NCBI GenBank assembly: GCA_965221135.1
Contig: CBDCRZ010000103.1
Location: forward strand, 186,001-250,000
Direction of reading: 5' to 3'
DNA length: 64,000 nucleotides
Source: Sansalvadorimonas sp965221135
Lineage (GTDB): Bacteria > Pseudomonadota > Gammaproteobacteria > Pseudomonadales > Endozoicomonadaceae
A model generated the notes under the pieces. It was given only the letters and a program-made list of their open reading frames with translations, had not been told where the DNA came from and ran no database searches. Each line of letters opens with the position of its first letter. Position 1 is the first letter of the stretch. Position numbers and translations under genes: made by a program. Shown piece after piece: positions 1-9,573 of the stretch.

Positions 1-456
1 GTTCAGCAACAAAAGACCGGTTTCTCCATCCCAGACCTGCAACAACCCGATCAGCGGACCTGAGCGCCCGGGACGAAACAACTCTACTTTCTGCCCGACC
101 ATCTCCTGCAACATGCTTTCGCGACTGGTTACCGGCTGACGCCAGCTTTGTCTTTGGGGAGAAAATGTTTTGTTTCCGCTACCGGCACTGATTAACAGCG
201 TTTCTGGCACCCAGTTCTGAAAATCGGCCTGCAGGTACAATTGAGAACGCCCCACAGGCAGAGGCGCACTGAGGGTCTGGGAAACCACTGCCTGAGAAGG
301 GTAAACCGTTAACTGGCTGGAAGTGACCTTATCAGACGTCAGGTCCACCTCTCTGACTGTCTGTTTGGCCTGCGCAATACTCACTGGCAGCGCAGAACCA
401 AACGACAACGCGAACATAAGAGCGCTTCCCAGAACGGTATGTCTTGGTAAAACCAT
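1..456 (-). CDS. Exported protein, C-terminal part beyond window edge
   Basis: The start codon is ATG at 454-456 on the minus strand, two bases beyond the stop codon of the RND permease gene, so this looks like the last visible gene of the efflux operon. The N-terminus reads as a Sec signal peptide (MVLPRHTVLGSALMFALSFG, then SALPVSIAQA). The following segment (LTVYPSQAVVSQTL; later SMLQEMVGQKVELFRPG) resembles the opening of DUF4139/MuiA-type periplasmic proteins, but only about 152 residues are visible. The family assignment is tentative. The frame is open to the window edge. Confidence 0.6.
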   Translation of the reverse strand, partial: MVLPRHTVLGSALMFALSFGSALPVSIAQAKQTVREVDLTSDKVTSSQLTVYPSQAVVSQTLSAPLPVGRSQLYLQADFQNWVPETLLISAGSGNKTFSPQRQSWRQPVTSRESMLQEMVGQKVELFRPGRSGPLIGLLQVWDGETGLLLLN

Positions 457-457
457 T

Positions 458-3400
458 TTATACTCCCGCAGAATTCAATCCGAAAAGCCCGCGTTTAACA
501 GTGCCTTTCAGCTCTTCCAGACCTACCAGCAGTGCAGGCACCACAAGCAGTATCAGCCCCGTACCAAACAGCAGCCCAAAAACAATGGTTGTGGCCATAG
601 GAATCAGGAACTGCGCCTGGGGAGAGGTTTCAAACAAAATAGGCAACAAGCCGCCCATCGTCGTTAAAGAGGTTAACAACACTGCCCGCAGGCGCTGGCA
701 GGCAGCATCAATAATTGCGTCATAGACACCCATGCCCTTCTCCCGCAGTTCACGGTAAAAAGTGAGCAGGACGATTGAGTCATTAACAACAATACCTGCC
801 AAACCAAACAGACCGAACATCGACATAATGGTCAGGTCCATACCCGTCAGCCAGTGCCCGACCAGCGCGCCGGTCATACCAAAGGGAATCGCCACCATAA
901 CAGCCAGCGGCCAGCTCCAGGACGAGAACACCCACGTGAGAATGATATAGATCAGCGCCAGTGCAATCACCAGCCCGGATTTCATATCAGCAAACATCTC
1001 CTGCTGCTCGGCACTCTGCCCTTCATAGCTGTAACTAATACCATAACGGGCACTTAACTCCGGCAATAAGCCTGCTTCCAGCTCTCTGGTAATCTGGTTG
1101 GCATTGGAGACTCGTTCATCCACATCAGCACTCACCTTTACCGCCAGCTGGCCATCAACACGTTTCAGGGTATCTATGCCCTGCTGGCTGCTGAAATCCA
1201 CCAGGCTGTCCAGCCGCTGTGTATTACCCGGCCCCAGCACCAGAGGAAAAGCTCCAATGGTCGCCAGTCTTTCACGCTCTTCACGAGGCAGACGAACCCT
1301 GACTTCTACTTCATCAAAACTGTCGTGAAAAATCTGCACTCTCTGACCATCAACCGCTGTTCGTAACTGTTGGCCGACATCCTGTAAATTCAGGCCCAAA
1401 GCTCGCCCGGCAGGTTTCAGGGAAAATATCATCTGTTCCTGTCCCCAGGGCAGGTCATCTTCAATATTGCTGGTGCCGGGATAAGCCTCCAACGCCTGCT
1501 GCAGCTCCAGGGAAGCCTTTTTCAAGGCATTCACATCTGCGCCCACCAGCTTCATTTCAACGGGCTTACCCGGAGGCCCGGCCTTGGCCTGGGAAATGGT
1601 AAAGCGTTCAAGACCCGGCGGCTGTTTCAGCTCTTGTTTCCAGCTGCGGATCAGCTCTGCATTACTGGTATCCCGCTCTTCAGACGACACCAGGTTAACA
1701 ATAAAAGTGCCATATCGATCGCCGGAGCTGCGGTTCCCGGAGAACTGGCTGAACCGTGCTTCACCTTTCAGGGCAAACATATGGTTAACCATTTTTTCCC
1801 CGGTTTTCTGTTCTGCAACTGTCAGGCTTCGCTCCAACTCTTGAATAAACTTATCCACCTCTCGCCGGGGTGTACCCGGAGTAAACTGGAAAGCCGCCTG
1901 CATGGTCTGGCCATCAATCGTGGGGAAGAAGGTAAAGCGCAGATGTCCGCTGGCTATCAGTCCAATACTTAAAACAAACAGGCAGACAGCCACAATCATG
2001 GTGGTTTTACGGAAATGAACGGCTTTGGTCACCAGAGGGCGGAACCAGTTTTCCCGAAAGCGATCAAAGGCTGCATCCAACTTCTGACGCCTGAGGCTGG
2101 GCTGATAAGGTTTACGCCCCAGGCTGTGATAGAGGTGCCCGGGAAGAATCAGGAAGCACTCCACCAGCGAGGCAATAATCACACAGATCACCACCACCGG
2201 AATATCCATCAACATATTGCCAACATTACCCTGCAAAATCAGCAGCGGCATAAAGGCGGCAATGGTTGTCAGTGAAGCTGCCGTCACCGGTGCAATCATA
2301 CGCCGGGCACCTTCTATAGCGGCCGAACGCGGGTCTTCCCCATCCTGCACATGGGCGAGAATATTCTCCCCCACCACTATGGCGTCATCGACAATTATTC
2401 CCAGCACCATGATTAACCCGAACAGACTAATCAGGTTAATACTGCCGCCTATGACCTCAAGAATGGCCAAAGCCGCGAGAAAGGAAACAGGTATACCCAG
2501 AGTGACCCAGAAAGCCACATTCACATTCAGGAACAGAAACAGTATGCCGATCACGAGAATCAAACCGCCAATACCATTTTTTAACAGCAGCTGCAGGCGT
2601 TCATCCAGATAAGACCACTTTTCGTCATAGACAATCACATCAATGCTTTCAGGCAGCTGCTGGCGAATATCATCCACCCAGGCCTGCATAGTTTCTGCAG
2701 CCTTAAGGGTGTCATCCGCAGTGGTACGATAAAGAGTCATCTCCACCGCCGGGCGACCTTTCACCTGCAACACTGGCTGGCCTTCACTGTTTTCCCTGGC
2801 AATACGGGCGACATCCCCCAGTCGAACCACTTCACCACCGGGGCGGGTTAACAGAGGCAGCTGGGCAAACTCACTGGGCAGACGGGCCTGCCCCAAACTT
2901 CGCAGAGGCCGTTCAACAGTTCCTGTGCCAGCGGTACCTGCGGGAAGATCCACACTGCGGGAACGGATAATCTGGGCTACTTCCGGCAGCGTTAACCCCA
3001 GACGATGCAGCTGGTCACTGTCCAGCTCTATAGCCATCTCCTGTTCCGGCAGCCCGGTAAAGGTCACCTTGCGAATACCACGGGAGAGAATATCCTGCTC
3101 AAGCCTGTTCGCCAGAGGCCGCAACTCCGCAAGGGAGTGACCTCCGACAATCACAACCCTGGCGATTGATTCAAACCGTTCAACCTGTGCGACTACGGGC
3201 GTTTCAGCATCAGCGGGCAACGTGGTCATGGTATCGAGTGCCTGACGCACCTTATCGATCACATCACTGACTTCAGCATCCCGGCTCACTTCCAGACGCA
3301 CACGACTGCTGCCGGATGATGACGTTGAGAAATAGTGGTCTATGCCATCTATACCCTTGATCTCGCGTTCAACAGGAATGCTAATAGCCTGCTGAATATC

Positions 3401-3613
3401 ATCAGCCGGAGCACCGCTCCAGATAGTGGTGACTGTCACCACATCAATTTCAAAGGTGGGAAAGAACTGGGTATTGAGCTGCCGAATACCCCAGAGCCCC
3501 GACAGAATCATCAGGAACATCACCAGATTGGCCGCGACCCTATGGCCGGTGAACAGGCTAATCAGGGAATTGCCCGAAGCGGGAGTGCTCTTTACTTCTA
3601 CTTCATTACTCAT
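458..3613 (-). CDS. Efflux RND transporter permease subunit
   Basis: This 1051-residue inner-membrane pump is the usual AcrB/MexF size and layout: two repeated halves, each with one N-terminal membrane helix, a large periplasmic loop and five further helices. The proton-relay region is visible as GIIVDDAIVVGEN near residues 405-415, with the adjacent Asp pair typical of the family. The second half shows FGLAGIVVNDSIVLLTFY at the equivalent place. The start overlaps the end of the upstream adaptor gene by eight bases, so the two are translated together. It should pair with that adaptor and an outer-membrane channel not encoded here. The substrate (drug, dye, lipid or signal) cannot be told from sequence. 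No regulator is adjacent. Confidence 0.95.
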   Translation of the reverse strand: MSNEVEVKSTPASGNSLISLFTGHRVAANLVMFLMILSGLWGIRQLNTQFFPTFEIDVVTVTTIWSGAPADDIQQAISIPVEREIKGIDGIDHYFSTSSSGSSRVRLEVSRDAEVSDVIDKVRQALDTMTTLPADAETPVVAQVERFESIARVVIVGGHSLAELRPLANRLEQDILSRGIRKVTFTGLPEQEMAIELDSDQLHRLGLTLPEVAQIIRSRSVDLPAGTAGTGTVERPLRSLGQARLPSEFAQLPLLTRPGGEVVRLGDVARIARENSEGQPVLQVKGRPAVEMTLYRTTADDTLKAAETMQAWVDDIRQQLPESIDVIVYDEKWSYLDERLQLLLKNGIGGLILVIGILFLFLNVNVAFWVTLGIPVSFLAALAILEVIGGSINLISLFGLIMVLGIIVDDAIVVGENILAHVQDGEDPRSAAIEGARRMIAPVTAASLTTIAAFMPLLILQGNVGNMLMDIPVVVICVIIASLVECFLILPGHLYHSLGRKPYQPSLRRQKLDAAFDRFRENWFRPLVTKAVHFRKTTMIVAVCLFVLSIGLIASGHLRFTFFPTIDGQTMQAAFQFTPGTPRREVDKFIQELERSLTVAEQKTGEKMVNHMFALKGEARFSQFSGNRSSGDRYGTFIVNLVSSEERDTSNAELIRSWKQELKQPPGLERFTISQAKAGPPGKPVEMKLVGADVNALKKASLELQQALEAYPGTSNIEDDLPWGQEQMIFSLKPAGRALGLNLQDVGQQLRTAVDGQRVQIFHDSFDEVEVRVRLPREERERLATIGAFPLVLGPGNTQRLDSLVDFSSQQGIDTLKRVDGQLAVKVSADVDERVSNANQITRELEAGLLPELSARYGISYSYEGQSAEQQEMFADMKSGLVIALALIYIILTWVFSSWSWPLAVMVAIPFGMTGALVGHWLTGMDLTIMSMFGLFGLAGIVVNDSIVLLTFYRELREKGMGVYDAIIDAACQRLRAVLLTSLTTMGGLLPILFETSPQAQFLIPMATTIVFGLLFGTGLILLVVPALLVGLEELKGTVKRGLFGLNSAGV

Positions 3614-4964
3614 CCGGGGACGACACCTCAGCGTTTATAGCGGCGCCTGTATCCTTTGTCGATGTTTTATCCAAAGGCTCCTTCATTGCCACCGACACTT
3701 CCAGCCCGGTAATAGCATTAGCCAGACGGGTTTCGAGAAGCTTATCGCCTGCCTGCAGTTCATCTGACGAGATCTGCAGATATTCCTGCCCTTCGACAAT
3801 CACTGAACCCTCACGGTTCACTTCAACGGCCTGCAGGGTGTTATCTTCAGCCACCCTGTATACGACAGTATCTTCATACAGCATTCTGGGAGAGATACGA
3901 ACCACCGGCTTCTGCACCGGAATACTCAGGGTAATCGCAAGTGGGCGCCCCAGAGCCAGGGGAATGTCTTCCGGATTATTAAAGGCCTGGCGAAAGAATC
4001 CGTCCAAACCACCCCGCCCCTGATCAATATAAGACGCCAGACGATTCAGCATCAGCGACTGCCCTTCGCCCGTCATCGCCAAAAGAGGCTGGCCGGATTG
4101 CAAGACATGACGAGTAGAAGACAGGTAGTGGTCAGGAATCTGGGCGCGAATCTCTACGCTACTGGCAGGATAGAGTTCAACAACAGTATCACCCTGTCTT
4201 ACACGTTCACCGGCACTGACGTCCACACGGGTGACCCAACCATCAAATGGTGCGGTAAAGGTGCTCCGCTCCAAAGCCAGCTCTGCCTGCATACGCAGAG
4301 CTTCAGCACGGCTGAATTGGGCAGTTAACTGACGGGAACGATTTTGATGATCAGCCAGATTCTGCTGACGAATGATAACCTGGAGCTGCTGACGCCCAAG
4401 GTCTCCCTGGGCCGCTTCCGTACGACTGATGGACGTTAACTTTTGTTTTTCAAGAGATTTCAGGCGCTCGTACTCACGCCTGGCACGTTCAAACAATTGT
4501 ACGTCTTCAGTCAACGCTTTACGGTCTGCGTCAAATCTCAGATTCTCGGAGGCCAGCCGTGCCCGCACTTCGGTTTCGTCAGCTTTTCTCTGTTGCAGCT
4601 GCAGAGTCAGGTCTCGCTGATCCAGCTGCACCAGAAGGTCACCCTTATTTACCCGGTGACCAGAAAGCACCTGTACCTGCTCTACATAAGCGGCACTATC
4701 GGCTGTCATCAAAGTAAGACGTGGACTTTCCACCTGTCCATAAAGACGCACGTCCACGTGACCGCTGTCGTTGAAAACAACCGGCAGGACAGCAACCTTC
4801 CAGGGGGTTTTCTTGAGTTCAGATTTTTCAGGACTTTCGCTGACTGCAAAAAACAGAAACAGCAGGAACAGGGTAATAACGATGGCCAGCAGCGCCCCGA
4901 AAAATGGACGCGCTTTTAAACTGGGATATATGCGGGAGAACAGCGGAGACATATAAGAGAGCAC
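3606..4964 (-). CDS. RND efflux periplasmic adaptor subunit (membrane fusion protein)
   Basis: This 452-residue adaptor links the inner-membrane pump to an outer-membrane channel. It has an N-terminal membrane anchor (FFGALLAIVITLFLLFLFF, about residues 22-40) and a split lipoyl/barrel-sandwich domain (VLSGHRVNKGDLLVQLDQRD before, AGERVRQGDTVVELYP after). A long alpha-helical coiled-coil hairpin rich in Gln, Arg and Leu lies between them at about residues 120-220. The C-terminus is Glu/Lys/Thr rich. It is the first gene of the operon with the permease and overlaps it by eight bases. The 106 bases upstream hold the likely promoter, but no operator was recognised. Confidence 0.93.
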   Translation of the reverse strand: MLSYMSPLFSRIYPSLKARPFFGALLAIVITLFLLFLFFAVSESPEKSELKKTPWKVAVLPVVFNDSGHVDVRLYGQVESPRLTLMTADSAAYVEQVQVLSGHRVNKGDLLVQLDQRDLTLQLQQRKADETEVRARLASENLRFDADRKALTEDVQLFERARREYERLKSLEKQKLTSISRTEAAQGDLGRQQLQVIIRQQNLADHQNRSRQLTAQFSRAEALRMQAELALERSTFTAPFDGWVTRVDVSAGERVRQGDTVVELYPASSVEIRAQIPDHYLSSTRHVLQSGQPLLAMTGEGQSLMLNRLASYIDQGRGGLDGFFRQAFNNPEDIPLALGRPLAITLSIPVQKPVVRISPRMLYEDTVVYRVAEDNTLQAVEVNREGSVIVEGQEYLQISSDELQAGDKLLETRLANAITGLEVSVAMKEPLDKTSTKDTGAAINAEVSSPDE

Positions 4965-5070
4965 CTGCTTTCCTGTGATATTTTTATTGACAGGGGTGCT
5001 CTCAAGTATGCCTAAGGGTGGAGGCTATCTCCAGTGAAATAGCACAAGCTTAAGTGAAATAAACAAGTGT

Positions 5071-6909
5071 TCAGGAATAGTCAGCAAACGGGTTTTCTTT
5101 GGACAGAGTCACCTCTTGACCGCCCAGCACCACTTTATCCTGAGAGACCGTAATTTCTTCCGGCGCAATCACACCTTCACCGAAGCGATAAACAGGACTG
5201 TACTCACCAGCCATAATGATCTCTTCATTACGTGCCTGCTGCTCAACAACACTCTTGTTACGCTCAGCCCAGGCATTCAGAGTCTCGTCACCGTAACGGC
5301 GGGCCAGCATCTCCTGCACCTTATGAGGAGCAATCACAGTCGCCGTCGCATTGTTACCGCCAAAGCCCTTGGCATTCAGCAGCGCCATATCCATGCCGTT
5401 CTCGCCCACATGCTGATGGGCATTGAGCACATTCAGGTGTTCGCTGTTCACATCATCCGCGAGGCCTTCAATGGTCTTGATACCCGGCACAATGCCGTAA
5501 CGGAAAGCACCGAGAGTGGAAACCATCTGGTCTGCAGCGGCAGAAGCCAGGGAGTGACCGACATAGCTCTTTACGCCGGTGACCGACCAGCTGTCGATAC
5601 CAAAGGCAGCCGCTGTGTCGTTGAGAATGGCAGATTCCGTCACCCGGTTTTGCGGAGTGCCGGTGCCATGAGACTGAACAAAGGAACGCTTGAGGGACTC
5701 TTCACCCAGAATGTTGCGGCCAAGGTTGGCAGCACGGGCCATAGTCAGGTAATTACCGGCACCGGGGCTGGAAATAGACTTTTTATGACCATCAGCATTC
5801 ACAAACACACCAGGTACGCCGGCCAGGATTTCAGCGCCTGTTTCCAGAGCCAGCTCATCATCCATCAGCACAAAGAACTGGGCGGACTCGGCGAGGGTAA
5901 AGCCACAGTTGTCACCAAAGGGACGACAGGCACGGCGATAATCCGGCTCCTGCCCTTCATCCAGACCTTCCAGCAGACACAGCGCCTTGTCAGACGCCAG
6001 TGCGCCCATGGTGGCGTAGCCTTCAATAATTTCCGGAGTGATTGGCGCTTCGGCATTACCAACCAGTGCCACGCGGGTACGGCCACTGGTAATGTCTTCC
6101 ACCGCATGACGCAGGTTATATAAGAAGGTCGCACAGGCACCCATACTGGTGCCAGTAGTGCCCAGGCTGCCCAGCAGGTAAGCATTAATAAAGTCAGCAG
6201 GCATCTCGGCAAAGCCCAGAGGCAATTGTTTGGAAGTCACACGCTTGCCTTTCAGGCGAGCCTGCAACAGACCACCGTTACCGTTCTTGTCCATCTGGCT
6301 CATGCTGCTGCCTGCATAAACAGACACCTGCTCCGGGCTGACCAGATTATTAATCACATCCCAGTCCAGACCTAAAGAGCCCAGGGCGTCAGAGGCACCA
6401 TAAACCGTCATCGCCAGACCACGGGGATGGTTACGGGAAGGGTAAAGTTTCTCCGGATGAAAACCGGTTGGCAGCTGACCGGCAGCATGTACCGGCAGGC
6501 TGAAGTATTCAGGAACCAGCATGGCCTGGTCCGCAGGCATCGTGACTTTGACCTGGGTTTTGTCTTCGGTGTCTTCCACCTGCCACCGGGCTGGAACAGG
6601 GGTTGGCAGCTGACGACGGGAGAGCACAACTGTCGATGTGCCTTTGGTGGTCATCGCCTTATGACGCAGTACCTTATCGGCATCGAAAAGCGTGCCATCG
6701 AGCTTACGAACCAGAGTCGCATCCAGCAGTGCTTCAGGGTCATCCACTGAGAGCCCGGTCAGGCGTGAGAGACTGGCCAGCGTAGACTGGGCTTCAGCCC
6801 CTTCAAGGGCATCAATCACCATTCTTTTATAAGCATGAAAGCCAGATGTACGACCAGCCGGGCCAATACCACCCTGGGCAACAATCAGTGGGAGTCGGGA
6901 CATTCGCAC
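5071..6909 (-). CDS. fabY: FabY-type beta-ketoacyl synthase
   Basis: This 612-residue thiolase-fold condensing enzyme resembles Pseudomonas FabY, which makes acetoacetyl-ACP from acetyl-CoA and malonyl-ACP to prime fatty-acid synthesis. Catalytic elements are visible: the nucleophile in SMGACATF (Cys near residue 258), the first His in SHGTGTPQNR (near 412), and a Lys/His block in GVKSYVGHSLASA (443-452). The N-terminus (MRMSRLPLIVAQGGIGPAGR) matches the FabY style, and the protein is longer than FabB or FabF (about 410). The start could be the second Met. It is a single gene, divergent from the GlxA-type regulator across about 200 bases. No frameshift was seen. The symbol is assigned by resemblance. 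Confidence 0.85.
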   Translation of the reverse strand: MRMSRLPLIVAQGGIGPAGRTSGFHAYKRMVIDALEGAEAQSTLASLSRLTGLSVDDPEALLDATLVRKLDGTLFDADKVLRHKAMTTKGTSTVVLSRRQLPTPVPARWQVEDTEDKTQVKVTMPADQAMLVPEYFSLPVHAAGQLPTGFHPEKLYPSRNHPRGLAMTVYGASDALGSLGLDWDVINNLVSPEQVSVYAGSSMSQMDKNGNGGLLQARLKGKRVTSKQLPLGFAEMPADFINAYLLGSLGTTGTSMGACATFLYNLRHAVEDITSGRTRVALVGNAEAPITPEIIEGYATMGALASDKALCLLEGLDEGQEPDYRRACRPFGDNCGFTLAESAQFFVLMDDELALETGAEILAGVPGVFVNADGHKKSISSPGAGNYLTMARAANLGRNILGEESLKRSFVQSHGTGTPQNRVTESAILNDTAAAFGIDSWSVTGVKSYVGHSLASAAADQMVSTLGAFRYGIVPGIKTIEGLADDVNSEHLNVLNAHQHVGENGMDMALLNAKGFGGNNATATVIAPHKVQEMLARRYGDETLNAWAERNKSVVEQQARNEEIIMAGEYSPVYRFGEGVIAPEEITVSQDKVVLGGQEVTLSKENPFADYS

Positions 6910-7107
6910 AACCTCGACCTGTGTCAGGTGTTCAAAATTAAGGATTTTTAAACAGGGTTAAAAATAAGTGGCGGTCAGTTTATGTGTTTTCCTCAAGGCG
7001 CGATTGTACAAAATAGCCAAATCATTAAACTATTAGGTCATATATTGCAGAATTCTGTACAAAAGTGCAGATTTCTTATGTTTTTTGTCAGGGACTTTCA
7101 ACAATCC

Positions 7108-8097
7108 ATGATCATTTATCTTCTGGCGCTGGATGGCATGATCACGACAAGCCTCACTCTTCCACTGGAAATGTTCAACGCCGCCCATACCATGAGCCGT
7201 GCCGCACATCGCCGAAAGCGCCAGTCTTTGCAGCCCGAGCTAAGGGTGATCGGCCATACTGCAGACCCTGTCACCTCAACAGGAGGACTGCAGGTCCTGC
7301 CCACATCCGGGCTGGCTGATCTGCCACAGGGCGCAGTGATCTTTATTCCTTCGTTCTGGCGCAACCCCACCCATTTGCACAAGCAATGGCCTGCATTGAC
7401 ACCCTGGCTCAGGGCTCAGCATGCCAGAGGTGCCAAACTCTGTGCTACAGGTACCGGTGTGTTTCTGCTGGCAGATACCGGCCTGCTGGATAACCGTCCG
7501 GCCACCACCCACTGGTTCTATCTCGACAAACTGCACAGCATGTTTCCTCTGCTCCAACTCCAGCGCCGTCACCTGATTACCCAGGCGGGTCAGCTGTACT
7601 GTGCGGGCAGTGTAAACTCTATTGCCGACCTGGCGATTCATTTGATTGAACAGGTATATAACCATGGGATTGCGGTACGGGTAGAGCAGCAGTTCTCACC
7701 GGAAATACGTCGCCGCTACAACGAACTTTTCTACTCCTTTGAATCCAGCAGCTCCCACCCCGACGAGACCGTGGTTCTGGTGCAGCAATGGCTTCATGAA
7801 AACCATGCTTCCCCCATAAACCTTGCCGATGTGGCAGAAGAGTTCTCACTCAGTCAGCGTACCCTGAATCGTCGATTCAAAGAGGCTACAGGCATCACCC
7901 CCACCGGCTGGCTGCTGCGCCTGCGTATGGAGACCGCCCGCGATCTGCTGACCAGCACCAATCTTGAAGTCGGTGACATCGCCCTTCGCTGCGGTTTTCA
8001 GGACCCGGGTTACTTCAACAGAGTCTTCCGGAAACATATGGAAACAACTCCGGGCCAATATCGGGCCCAGGTAAGGGGCAAGCTGTTCACCCCCTGA
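7108..8097 (+). CDS. GlxA-family transcriptional regulator (DJ-1/PfpI domain plus AraC HTH)
   Basis: Two domains are visible. The N-terminal DJ-1/PfpI-like domain begins at MIIYLLALDGM and keeps the elbow segment LCATGTGVFLLADTGLLD followed by the ATTHW sequence typical of GlxA-type regulators. The C-terminal AraC-type double helix-turn-helix runs from PINLADVAEEFSLSQRTLNR to GDIALRCGFQDPGYFNRVFR. The chosen start at 7108 gives 329 residues, the family norm, because the first beta strand begins there. The reading frame is open back to ATG codons at 6982 and 7078, so a longer form is possible. Regulators of this group often control catabolism of quaternary amines or amino acids. The target here is unknown, and the divergent fabY gene is one candidate. 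Confidence 0.85.
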   Translation: MIIYLLALDGMITTSLTLPLEMFNAAHTMSRAAHRRKRQSLQPELRVIGHTADPVTSTGGLQVLPTSGLADLPQGAVIFIPSFWRNPTHLHKQWPALTPWLRAQHARGAKLCATGTGVFLLADTGLLDNRPATTHWFYLDKLHSMFPLLQLQRRHLITQAGQLYCAGSVNSIADLAIHLIEQVYNHGIAVRVEQQFSPEIRRRYNELFYSFESSSSHPDETVVLVQQWLHENHASPINLADVAEEFSLSQRTLNRRFKEATGITPTGWLLRLRMETARDLLTSTNLEVGDIALRCGFQDPGYFNRVFRKHMETTPGQYRAQVRGKLFTP

Positions 8098-8150
8098 CTA
8101 TACTCGCTAGCTTCCAGACATGCTGACTGCGGGAGCCTGCAATATACCCT

Positions 8151-8987
8151 ATGAAAAGTACGCATACCGGCCTCATTCACCGGCTTATAATTTATGCCTT
8201 TGTCATGCTGGACTGTCTGGGTACCTTATCCCTGAGAGCTTTTCCACTGAGAGCTTTCCTCCTGTGCACTTTCTTTCTGAGCACTTTCCTTCCCGGCACA
8301 ACAGCAAACGCCAGTCTCCCTGATGACAAAAGTCGCTATCAGCCCGACCTGAGCATTCTGGATGACCCAGCTCATACCCAACAGGTACTGGCTGAAATCA
8401 AAACCCTGCAGCAACAGATTGAAGAGCTGGAAGACAGGAGCGGAATTACCAATCAGGTTGCGGCGGCGGGTTACACGGCACTCCTGATGATCACCGCTAA
8501 CATAACCAGTCACCTGCTACTCAATTTTATTCCAAACACCCATTACAGGTTTCCGGGCTACAAGCACATCCTATCCAACGAAGGTGTGCGTGCTGCACTG
8601 ACTGGCCTGGTCAACAGCCTTTTACCCGCCGTTTTTGCCAGCATGATGATGTCCTCCCTGACTCGGAGCAGTGAGCTGCCAGTTGTGCCAACACCACAAA
8701 TCTCGCGTGCCTTTCTGGCGGGAGGTACAGCCCTTGGACTGATGACGATTGTACGCACTGCATTCACTGCCATAACGACACAACTGCCCTGGGGCTTTCG
8801 CCACCTGCAAAACCATATTCGGCTTTCAGAGATTTCCACCATTGCAGATATGGTTATTCTGTCGCCTTTTTTCTCGAGCTACTTTATCTATACCCGAATG
8901 GATCGTGATGCACAGCTTAAAAAGCTGAACCTCCAGATCGATGCTCTGGAACGTCAACTGCCCCATGACCATTACCAGAGGTACTAA
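8151..8987 (+). CDS. Hypothetical exported or membrane protein with coiled coil
   Basis: The 278-residue product is not recognised. It has a long hydrophobic leader in which a short motif is tandemly reiterated (LRAFPLRAFLLCTFFLSTF), ending near an AxA-like site (TTANA). A Gln/Glu/Leu coiled coil follows (QQVLAEIKTLQQQIEELEDR). Three to four hydrophobic stretches come next, around AAGYTALLMITANITSHLLL, AALTGLVNSLLPAVFASMMM and AFLAGGTALGLMTIVRTAF. A second short coiled coil closes the protein (LKKLNLQIDALERQL). It lies 53 bases after the GlxA-type gene and 17 before the next gene, so the three may be cotranscribed. The leader repeats at DNA level suggest slippage. No function is proposed. Confidence 0.65.
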   Translation: MKSTHTGLIHRLIIYAFVMLDCLGTLSLRAFPLRAFLLCTFFLSTFLPGTTANASLPDDKSRYQPDLSILDDPAHTQQVLAEIKTLQQQIEELEDRSGITNQVAAAGYTALLMITANITSHLLLNFIPNTHYRFPGYKHILSNEGVRAALTGLVNSLLPAVFASMMMSSLTRSSELPVVPTPQISRAFLAGGTALGLMTIVRTAFTAITTQLPWGFRHLQNHIRLSEISTIADMVILSPFFSSYFIYTRMDRDAQLKKLNLQIDALERQLPHDHYQRY

Positions 8988-9004
8988 TCAGGAGCACTGA
9001 TTAC

Positions 9005-9481
9005 ATGATTTCCTCCACTTTTAAAGACATCATTACGGGATTGGCTTTCACCCTGTGCACTGGTGTTGTTTATGCCGATACTCAAACACACACCAAGGGC
9101 AACAGCCTGGCTGGCCAATGGAAAACCTTCGATGATAAAACCCACCAGCCTGTCAGCATCGTGAAACTGTGGGAAGAAAACGGTGAGTGGCAGGGGCGTA
9201 TTGAACGCATCCTTATCACCAAAAATCGCCAGGATATTTGCACTGCCTGCAAAGGCGAGAAAAAGAACAAGCCTATAGAAGGCATGAACATTATCTGGGG
9301 AATAAAACCCGCGAAAGATAGCAAGAACAACAAGTTTGAAAACGGCCACATCCTCGACCCTGGCAATGGCAAGATTTACTCCGCATCCATGACATTACTG
9401 GAACACGGGCGGAAGCTGGATGTCAGAGGCTTTATTGGTATCTCCCTGATTGGCCGATCCCAGATCTGGAAACGGCTCTAA
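9005..9481 (+). CDS. DUF2147 domain-containing exported protein
   Basis: This 158-residue protein has a signal peptide (FKDIITGLAFTLCTGVVYA) and one compact beta-rich DUF2147 domain. Family features are LAGQWKTFDD at the start, the strand pattern EWQGRIERIL, a two-Cys segment DICTACKGE, the phrase ENGHILDPGNGKIYSASMTL, and the end RGFIGISLIGRSQIWKR. DUF2147 proteins are periplasmic and bind small ligands. No enzymatic role is established for the family. An AGGAG ribosome site sits 12 bases before the ATG. It follows the preceding gene by 17 bases. Confidence 0.88.
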   Translation: MISSTFKDIITGLAFTLCTGVVYADTQTHTKGNSLAGQWKTFDDKTHQPVSIVKLWEENGEWQGRIERILITKNRQDICTACKGEKKNKPIEGMNIIWGIKPAKDSKNNKFENGHILDPGNGKIYSASMTLLEHGRKLDVRGFIGISLIGRSQIWKRL

Positions 9482-9573
9482 TAAGCACAACTCTGATTTT
9501 CATAAGTTTCCGGGAAAATGAAGGTCGCTGCTATGACTGGCTGTCTTGAATATATTGACGGGAGGCAAATGCA

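Noticed and set aside
5116..6123. 335-codon open frame opposite the fabY-type gene
   Set aside because: It is the antisense of intact catalytic motifs of a ketoacyl synthase, with no family features of its own.
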